This document shows, piece after piece, positions 1 to 5,102 of a DNA stretch of 5,102 nucleotides. A model generated the notes under the pieces. The model had not been told where the DNA came from and searched no databases. It was given only the letters and a program-made list of their open reading frames with translations. Positions within the stretch are counted from its first letter, which is position 1. Each line of letters begins with the position of its first letter. The stretch spans positions 1 to 5,102 of the forward strand of contig JAQTTS010000179.1 of the NCBI GenBank assembly GCA_028710655.1, in the 5' to 3' direction. A program made the position numbers and the translations under genes. The stretch is from Dehalococcoidales bacterium (GTDB lineage: Bacteria; Chloroflexota; Dehalococcoidia; Dehalococcoidales; UBA5760).

Positions 1-1
1 T

Positions 2-1114
2 ATCGCATACGCCAGGTCCAGGGGAGCCCGGGGGGTAAACCTGGCCGGTATGGGCGGCATCGCCGACGAGGTATTAGTACGTCACGGTATCCCTCCTGCC
101 GGTGGTGTACTGCAGCAGGAGCTGGCGGTTCTGAGCGGACTACTGGATGCCGTGGTAGTCGATGCTCGGTGTATTATGCAGGGTCTGGCCGATGTAGCCC
201 GGTGCTACCACACCAGGGTGATTACTGTTGATCCCCGGGCTCGTGTTGAAGGCGCTCCGCATATTGAATTCAGTGGGCATCATGCTGCCGAATCGGCGCG
301 GGAAATTGTCCGGATAGCCATTGACAACTTCTCCAACCGGGATGCCGCTATCCTGATGCCGCGAGGAGAAACGGATCTCATTGCCGGCTTCAGCCACGAA
401 ACGATCAATTACCTTCTGGGTGGTCTGTTCCGGGCATCTTATCGTCCTTTGAATGAGAATATTATCAACGGTAGGATAAGGGGAGTAGCCGGTGTTGTCG
501 GCGGCGATAGCGTCAGGGTAACTCCCGGTGGCGCTCACGTTATTCTGGTGAAGGAGCTTATCAAAAATGATGTCCTGGTTTTGCAGACCGGTTTCAGCGC
601 TATGGCCTGTGCCGAAGCCGGCCTGATGGTGCCTGAGGCCGCTGCTGCCTATGCCGGTAAAGGACTGGCATCGGTATGTGAGGCTATTGGTATTCCACCG
701 GTGTTGCACCTTGGCTCAGATGTCGATAATACCCGTATACTGGTGGCGGCGACGATGATGGTTAAAGAAGGCGGCCTGGGAGATGATATCAGCGACCTGC
801 CGGTAGCCGGGGCTGATCTGGAGTGGGTCAGTGAGCCGGCGGCCTCGATCGGTCAGTACTTTGTCGGCTCGGGAGTATTTACCGTGCTGGGCATAGACGC
901 CTCGGCTCTGGGTAGCCGGGGGATGACTGATTTCCTATCTCATGATTTTGAAAAGCTTTATGGTGGTATGTGGGCGTTTGAGCCGGACCCGGTCAGGGCG
1001 GCTCGATTGATGATTGAGCATATTGACCGAAAGCGCCGGGCATTAGGTATCGATAAGGCCAGAGGAAGAATCCTCTACGACATGGATATGAGGCGTGAAC
1101 TGGATGCAGCCTAG
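2..1114 (+). CDS. CODH/ACS complex CODH-like subunit (AcsA/CooS family), 3' part, C-cluster ligands missing
   Basis: This is the C-terminal 370 residues of a Ni-CODH family protein; the frame is open to the window edge, so the gene starts upstream, and the Met codon at 50 is internal. Family motifs run the whole length: GARGVNLAG at the left edge, VDARCIM followed by CYHTR, IINGRIRGV, KELIKNDVLVLQTG, PPVLHLGS-VDNTR and an AcsA-type C-terminal tail. They resemble the ACS-partner subunit AcsA of Moorella more than monofunctional CooS. In the family this subunit interconverts CO and CO2 at a Ni-Fe-S C-cluster and feeds CO to ACS through a tunnel. Here the GICCTG motif reads GMGGIA, GCNN reads GGDS, TGCSA reads TGFSA and GSCVDN reads GSDVDN. 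Only the Cys at 170-172 is kept, and the catalytic Lys is Pro (836-838). CO oxidation is therefore unlikely. The B/D-cluster and His ligand region lies outside the window. The family call is secure; loss of activity is inferred from residues. It is 33 bases upstream of acsB and probably co-transcribed with it. Confidence 0.93.
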   Translation: MAYARSRGARGVNLAGMGGIADEVLVRHGIPPAGGVLQQELAVLSGLLDAVVVDARCIMQGLADVARCYHTRVITVDPRARVEGAPHIEFSGHHAAESAREIVRIAIDNFSNRDAAILMPRGETDLIAGFSHETINYLLGGLFRASYRPLNENIINGRIRGVAGVVGGDSVRVTPGGAHVILVKELIKNDVLVLQTGFSAMACAEAGLMVPEAAAAYAGKGLASVCEAIGIPPVLHLGSDVDNTRILVAATMMVKEGGLGDDISDLPVAGADLEWVSEPAASIGQYFVGSGVFTVLGIDASALGSRGMTDFLSHDFEKLYGGMWAFEPDPVRAARLMIEHIDRKRRALGIDKARGRILYDMDMRRELDAA

Positions 1115-1137
1115 GAAGCAAAATCCTAAAAGGGGAA

Positions 1138-1143
1138 GAGGAG
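1138..1143 (+). promoter_or_regulatory. Ribosome binding site of acsB
   Basis: GAGGAG lies four bases before the GTG codon at 1148, inside a longer purine-rich run (1131-1147). It supports the GTG start, after which the protein begins MSKIIASAAIRGAH, in line with the N-terminus of bacterial AcsB. No hairpin terminator is seen between the preceding stop codon and this site. Confidence 0.7.
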
Positions 1144-1147
1144 AAAA

Positions 1148-3355
1148 GTGTCAAAGATAATTGCATCAGCCGCTATCCGCGGAGCCCACAAGATTGTGGG
1201 ACAGGCTAATGATAAGTGGCGGGAGGCAATGGAAAAGTGGGGAGCCAATGAGCCGATAGGCTTTCCCGACACCGCCTACTATCTGCCGGTAATCTACGGA
1301 ATACTGGGACTTAAGGTGGAGAAACTGGGTGACGCCGGGCCGGTACTGGAGAGATGTCGGTCTCTGCTGCCGCCGCCGGTAAGAGCAGAGCATGCTCTAC
1401 CCTATCTGGCGCCGGCGCTTGATGCCGGCATGGCGACCTTCTTCGCCGAGGAAATCATTGAAGCGATCCGGTATCTGGAGCAGCCCGATTTTTACACCGG
1501 GCAGGAAGATGTTAACGATAGTACTATCTGGCTGGGGGCTGCCGATGATATCATTCTACGGAAGCGGGGGGTTGAGTTTGTCGACGGTACTGCTCCCGGC
1601 TTTGCCGCTATCGTCGGCGCGGCACCTAGTCCGGAGATAGCCAGGAAGGTGGCCCAGGAGCTTCAGGAGAAGAACCTCTATGTTTTTATGGTTGGCCGTT
1701 ATAACGGTCGGGGGTTTGCCGAGCAGTTGCTGGAGGCCGGCGTACAGATCGGGTGGCCGACCCGACTGGTCTCCTTCGGACCCGATATCACCTCGGCCGT
1801 GTTTGCCCTGGGCTTTGCCACCAGGGTCGCTCTTTCCTTTGGCGGTGTTGAACCTGGTGATTTCCGGAAGATCCTGATCTACAATAAAGACCGGGTCTTC
1901 TCCTTCGTCATGCCGATGGGTTACGTTACCGATGAATGGTATGCTAATGCGGTGGGAGCGGTCAACTGGGGTTTCCCCACCATTGCCGATACCCCGATAC
2001 CCGAAATCCTGCCCACCGGTATCTGTACCTATGAGCACGTTGTCTCTAATGTCCCGCATTATCATATCGTTGCTAAGGCGGCGGAGGTGAGGGGACTGAA
2101 GACCAGTGTTGCCGAGGTGCCTATTCCGGTGGCCTTTGGCCCTGCCTTCGAGGGTGAACGTATACGCAAGGGTGAGTTCTATCTGGAGATGGGGGGCAAC
2201 CGGTCCCCGATGGTTGAACTGGTAACCTCCCGGCGGATGGATGAGGTAGAGGACGGTAAGGTTGAGGTGATCGGTCCCGATATCGACGATGTTGAGCCGG
2301 GCGGTACTCTGCCGCTGGCCATTGTCGTTGAGGTTGCCGGCAGGGAGCTTCAGGAGGACTACGAACCGATCCTGGAACGCCAGATCCATCACCTGGTTAA
2401 TTATGCGCAAGGAGTATGGCACAGCGGTCAGCGGGACATTGCCTGGATGCGAATCAGCAACACAGCCAAGGAAAAGGGCTTTAAGATAGGTCATCTTGGT
2501 TCTCTGCTCCATGCCAAACTGCACCAGAGCTTCGGGCGTATCTTTGATAAACTACAGGTCAAGCTCTACACCGATGAGGATGGAGTAAGACAAGTATTGG
2601 AGCGGTCGAAGGCGATATATGCCGCCCGGGATGCCCGAATCGAAGGGATGACCGATGAGACTACGGATACCTATTACTCCTGCCTGTTGTGTCAGTCATT
2701 CGCTCCCAATCATGTCTGTGTCATTACCCCGGAGAAGACCGGCCTCTGCGGCTCTTACAACTGGATGGACTGTAAAGCTTCCTTCGAGATTAATCCTACC
2801 GGTCCCAATCAGCCGATAGAGAAGGGGGAAGCTCTTGACACTAAGCTGGGGATGTGGAGGGGGGTTAACGATTTCATCTATAAGGCCTCCCGCGGCAGCC
2901 TGGACCACTACTGCATGTACAGTATTGTCAATGATCCCTGGACTACCTGTGGATGCTGTGAGTGTGTCGCTGCCGTCCTGCCCCTGTGTAACGGAGTAAT
3001 GACGGTAAACCGGGAGTTCACCGGGATGACGCCCTGCGGGATGAAATTTACCACCCTGGCCGGGACTATCGGTGGCGGCATCAGCACCCCCGGTTTTATC
3101 GGTCATGGCAAGTATAACATCTGCCAGAGGAAGTTCATCAGTGCCGATGGCGGTCTGTTGAGGATGGTCTGGATGCCTAAGATGCTCAAGGAAGAGCTTC
3201 GCGAGCGTATCCGGGCCAGGGCCGATGAGCTCGGTGTTCCCGACCTGTTTGACAGGATTGCCGACGAAACGGTGGGGTGTACCGAAGAAGAGATTCTTCC
3301 TTTCCTGCAGGAGAAGGTGCACCCTGCCCTGGCCATGGAGCCGATACTGGGCTAA
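1148..3355 (+). CDS. acsB: Acetyl-CoA synthase (CO-methylating), bacterial type
   Basis: This 735-residue protein matches the usual length of bacterial AcsB (about 730). It condenses CO, a methyl group from the corrinoid protein and CoA into acetyl-CoA, or runs in reverse, in the cytoplasmic CODH/ACS complex. By analogy with Moorella AcsB, residues 1 to about 318 form the N-terminal domain that docks on CODH and carries the CO tunnel, the middle domain runs to about 485, and the rest holds the A-cluster. The [4Fe-4S] ligands are Cys512, Cys515, Cys524 and Cys534, with the exact family spacing C-x2-C-x8-C-x9-C. The distal nickel motif is Cys601-Gly602-Cys603, 67 residues after the last cluster Cys as in Moorella. 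Phe518 (QSF motif) and Trp424 (GVWHSGQRD) match the conserved active-site Phe and the Trp linked to CoA binding. Extra cysteines follow the CGC motif (Cys604, Cys606). It starts with GTG. All known catalytic elements are present, so it should be active. Confidence 0.97.
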   Translation: MSKIIASAAIRGAHKIVGQANDKWREAMEKWGANEPIGFPDTAYYLPVIYGILGLKVEKLGDAGPVLERCRSLLPPPVRAEHALPYLAPALDAGMATFFAEEIIEAIRYLEQPDFYTGQEDVNDSTIWLGAADDIILRKRGVEFVDGTAPGFAAIVGAAPSPEIARKVAQELQEKNLYVFMVGRYNGRGFAEQLLEAGVQIGWPTRLVSFGPDITSAVFALGFATRVALSFGGVEPGDFRKILIYNKDRVFSFVMPMGYVTDEWYANAVGAVNWGFPTIADTPIPEILPTGICTYEHVVSNVPHYHIVAKAAEVRGLKTSVAEVPIPVAFGPAFEGERIRKGEFYLEMGGNRSPMVELVTSRRMDEVEDGKVEVIGPDIDDVEPGGTLPLAIVVEVAGRELQEDYEPILERQIHHLVNYAQGVWHSGQRDIAWMRISNTAKEKGFKIGHLGSLLHAKLHQSFGRIFDKLQVKLYTDEDGVRQVLERSKAIYAARDARIEGMTDETTDTYYSCLLCQSFAPNHVCVITPEKTGLCGSYNWMDCKASFEINPTGPNQPIEKGEALDTKLGMWRGVNDFIYKASRGSLDHYCMYSIVNDPWTTCGCCECVAAVLPLCNGVMTVNREFTGMTPCGMKFTTLAGTIGGGISTPGFIGHGKYNICQRKFISADGGLLRMVWMPKMLKEELRERIRARADELGVPDLFDRIADETVGCTEEEILPFLQEKVHPALAMEPILG

Positions 3356-3363
3356 GAGAGGAG
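3356..3363 (+). promoter_or_regulatory. Ribosome binding site that sets the acsC start
   Basis: GAGAGGAG directly follows the acsB stop codon and lies eight bases before the ATG at 3372. The open frame extends further upstream to an ATG at 3225 inside acsB, but this site and the family N-terminus (MPLTGIEIFK) fix the start at 3372. Confidence 0.75.
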
Positions 3364-3371
3364 TCTATCTA

Positions 3372-4715
3372 ATGCCACTTACTGGAATAGAGATATTTAA
3401 GCTGCTTCCCAAGACCAACTGCGGCGAGTGTGGAGTGCCCACCTGCCTTGCCTTTGCCATGGGTCTGGCGGCGAGAAAGGCGGAGCTCTCCTCCTGTCCC
3501 TATGTTTCCGATGAGGCCAGGGGGAAGCTTTCGGAGGCCTCGGCACCGCCGGTGGCCACGGTGACCATTGGTACCGGCCCCCGGGCTCTGAAGATTGGCG
3601 GTGAGACGGTTATGTTCCGCCATGAAAAGAGGTTTGAGAACCCCCCGGGGTTTGCCATCCTCATCAGCGACACCATGAGTGATGCCGAGGTCGATAACAG
3701 GCTGGATAAATCCAGCATCAGTTATGAGAGGGTAGGAGTCATCCTCCGTCCCGAGCTGGTCGCGCTGAAATGTGATTCCGGGGATGCGGCCCGGTTTGCC
3801 GCTCTGGCCGGCAGGGTAAAGGGAAAGAGCGATGTCGGTATCATCCTGATCAGCGATGACCCGGCTGTTTTAGCCTCTGGCTTGAAGGCCTGTGCCGACC
3901 GGAGGCCCCTGATATATGCCGCCGGCAAGGATAATCTGGAGGTGGTAGCGGAACTGGCCAAAGCATATTCCTGTCCGGTAGTAGTGAAGGCATCCGGTCT
4001 GGAAGAGCTCAGTCATCTGACTGCCCGGCTTACCGTAGCCGGCGTTAAGGATATCGTGATCGATTCCGGAGCAAGGTCGGTCCGCCGGGCGCTGGAGGAC
4101 CAGGTAAACATCAGGAGCCTTGCCCTGAATAGGAAATTCCGGCCCCTGGGCTTTCCTACCATCGTCTTCCCGGCTGAAATGACTGACGACCCGATGAAGG
4201 AAGCCCTGATTGCCTCCATGTTCATTGCTAAATACGGAGGAATTATCGTCCTCTCCGATTTTCAGGGGGAGAGCCTGTTCCCCCTGCTTGTGGAGAGGAT
4301 GAACATCTATACCGACCCCCAGCGTCCTCTGGCGACCACCGAAGGCATCTACGAGATCGGTGGACCCGATGAGAATTCCCCGGTTTTGCTTACCTGCAAC
4401 TTCTCCCTGACCTACTTCATTGTCTCCGGTGAGATTGAAAGCAGCCGGGTCTCCAGTTATCTTATCGTTATGGATACCGAAGGTCTTTCCGTCCTGACGG
4501 CGTGGGCGGCCGGGAAGTTCAGCGCCGATGTCATCGGTGCCTTCGTGAAGAAGTGTGCTATCGGTGACCGGATCAAACACAGGAAGCTGATTATCCCCGG
4601 CTATATTGCCGTTGAGAGCGGGGGGTTGGAGGAGGAATTACCCGGTTGGGAAATCCAGGTCGGTCCCCGGGAAGGGGCTCACATCACAGCTTATCTTAAA
4701 ACCTGGCAGGAATAG
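3372..4715 (+). CDS. acsC: Corrinoid iron-sulfur protein large subunit (CFeSP gamma subunit)
   Basis: This 447-residue protein is close to the family length (446 in Moorella). With the small subunit AcsD it forms the cobalamin-carrying protein that takes the methyl group from AcsE and delivers it to the AcsB A-cluster. The N-terminal [4Fe-4S] domain has Cys17, Cys20, Cys25 and Cys42 in the C-x2-C-x4-C-x16-C pattern (NCGECGVPTC to SCPYV); this cluster reductively reactivates inactive Co(II) cobalamin. A TIM-barrel domain follows (roughly 90-315), including ADRRPLIYAA and GLEELSHL. The C-terminal cobalamin-binding domain carries ENSPVLLTCNFSLTYF, GEIESSRVSSYL, DTEGLSVLTAWAAGKF and VGPREGAHI, all family signatures. 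Start choice rests on the ribosome binding site and N-terminal homology. The gene is 16 bases after acsB and 11 before acsE. The partner acsD is not in the window and is expected nearby. Confidence 0.96.
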   Translation: MPLTGIEIFKLLPKTNCGECGVPTCLAFAMGLAARKAELSSCPYVSDEARGKLSEASAPPVATVTIGTGPRALKIGGETVMFRHEKRFENPPGFAILISDTMSDAEVDNRLDKSSISYERVGVILRPELVALKCDSGDAARFAALAGRVKGKSDVGIILISDDPAVLASGLKACADRRPLIYAAGKDNLEVVAELAKAYSCPVVVKASGLEELSHLTARLTVAGVKDIVIDSGARSVRRALEDQVNIRSLALNRKFRPLGFPTIVFPAEMTDDPMKEALIASMFIAKYGGIIVLSDFQGESLFPLLVERMNIYTDPQRPLATTEGIYEIGGPDENSPVLLTCNFSLTYFIVSGEIESSRVSSYLIVMDTEGLSVLTAWAAGKFSADVIGAFVKKCAIGDRIKHRKLIIPGYIAVESGGLEEELPGWEIQVGPREGAHITAYLKTWQE

Positions 4716-4722
4716 GGGGGAG
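4716..4722 (+). promoter_or_regulatory. Ribosome binding site of acsE
   Basis: GGGGGAG follows the acsC stop codon at once and lies four bases before the GTG at 4727. It supports that GTG as the start; the resulting N-terminus MILIGENIN matches the methyltransferase family. Confidence 0.65.
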
Positions 4723-4726
4723 AGCG

Positions 4727-5102
4727 GTGATTCTGATCGGGGAAAATATTAACATCGTATCGAAAATTCTTGGGCCTGCCTTCAAGTCAAGGGATCCCGG
4801 TCCGGTTCAAGAGATGGTTTGTGCCCAGGTCGAGGCCGGCATGGACTACCTTGACCTCAATATCGGCCCCGCCCGCAGGGGGGGAGAGGAGTTGATGGAA
4901 TGGGTGGTCGGAACCGTGCGCCAGGTTAGCGATAAACCCTTGTCCCTGGATACGACCAACCCGGCGGCGATAGCAGCCGGGTTGAGGGTTTATGGAGATG
5001 GCCGGGCGCTGGTTAACTCGATATCCCTGGTCCGGATGGAAGCAGGGTTTCCCCTGGTCAGGCAGTACGGTGCCGAGATGATCGGTCTCCTGTGGGGCAG
5101 AG
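4727..5102 (+). CDS. acsE: 5-methyltetrahydrofolate:corrinoid iron-sulfur protein methyltransferase, 5' part
   Basis: The first 125 residues of a pterin-binding TIM-barrel protein run off the right edge; the full protein is usually about 262 residues. AcsE moves the methyl group of N5-methyl-tetrahydrofolate to the Co(I) cobalamin of AcsC/AcsD, linking the methyl branch to acetyl-CoA synthase. Seen here are the N-terminal strand MILIGENIN, the RDPGPVQE helix start, the second-strand motif YLDLNIGPA (family DLNVGPA), SLDTTN with Asp75 matching the pterin-binding Asp75 of Moorella AcsE, and VNS with Asn97 matching the catalytic Asn that stabilises the N5 position. The start is GTG. Related MtrH or MetH pterin domains share the fold, but the operon position after acsC favours AcsE. 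The later pterin-binding residues are outside the window. Confidence 0.92.
   Translation, partial: MILIGENINIVSKILGPAFKSRDPGPVQEMVCAQVEAGMDYLDLNIGPARRGGEELMEWVVGTVRQVSDKPLSLDTTNPAAIAAGLRVYGDGRALVNSISLVRMEAGFPLVRQYGAEMIGLLWGR

Noticed and set aside
140..709. Open frame on the - strand within the CODH-like gene (189 codons)
   Set aside because: It is a shadow of the + strand coding frame with no recognisable protein features.
2..1114. CODH-like gene as a decaying pseudogene or a product of sequencing error
   Set aside because: The frame is open throughout with no stop or frameshift. Changes are isolated in-frame substitutions at functional sites between well-conserved blocks, which does not fit random decay or indel errors.
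50..1114. A short 354-residue protein starting at the ATG at 50
   Set aside because: The frame stays open to the window edge and the upstream residues (GARGVNLAG) continue the CODH family motif, so this Met is internal.
1115..1147. Possible terminator or promoter between the CODH-like gene and acsB
   Set aside because: The 33-base gap is A- and G-rich with no inverted repeat or T-run and is accounted for by the ribosome binding site.
1556..2524. Long open frame on the - strand within acsB (322 codons)
   Set aside because: It lies opposite a clearly real gene, shows no recognisable domain, and is explained by the codon bias of the + strand gene.
3225..3371. An N-terminal extension of AcsC from the ATG at 3225
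   Set aside because: It would overlap acsB by 131 bases, has no family similarity, and a good ribosome binding site precedes the ATG at 3372, where the protein matches known AcsC N-termini.
3870..4580. Long open frame on the - strand within acsC (236 codons)
   Set aside because: It is opposite conserved AcsC coding sequence, its translation is low in recognisable motifs, and it has no independent support.

Overview
This window is a contiguous stretch of a Wood-Ljungdahl (reductive acetyl-CoA) operon, all on the + strand. In order it holds the 3' part of a carbon monoxide dehydrogenase-type gene (cooS/acsA-like), a complete acetyl-CoA synthase gene (acsB), a complete corrinoid iron-sulfur protein large subunit gene (acsC), and the 5' part of a methyltetrahydrofolate:corrinoid methyltransferase gene (acsE). 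The genes are separated by only 33, 16 and 11 bases, each is preceded by a purine-rich ribosome binding site, and no terminator or internal promoter is visible. They therefore look co-transcribed. Both ends of the window cut through genes.

The source is most likely a strictly anaerobic bacterium of moderately high GC content. AcsB is the bacterial type with the N-terminal CODH-docking domain, which argues against an archaeon. A Chloroflexota (Dehalococcoidia-like) or Firmicutes-type anaerobe is plausible, but the sequence alone does not settle the phylum.

As a pathway, AcsE would pass the methyl group of methyl-tetrahydrofolate to the cobalamin of the AcsC/AcsD corrinoid protein. AcsB would then join methyl, CO and CoA at its Ni-Ni-[4Fe-4S] A-cluster. 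AcsB, AcsC and the visible part of AcsE keep every signature residue I could check.

The exception, and the main discovery candidate, is the CODH-like subunit. It clearly belongs to the AcsA family over its whole visible length. However, four of the five cysteines that should bind the Ni-Fe-S C-cluster in this region are replaced (by Gly, Gly, Phe and Asp), and the catalytic lysine is replaced by Pro. The reading frame is intact and the surrounding family motifs are conserved, so this looks like a maintained, C-cluster-less pseudoenzyme rather than a decaying gene. It sits directly upstream of an apparently fully functional ACS. This suggests a complex in which the CODH subunit has become structural or electron-transferring, with CO coming from elsewhere, or with ACS working in the acetyl-CoA-cleaving direction.
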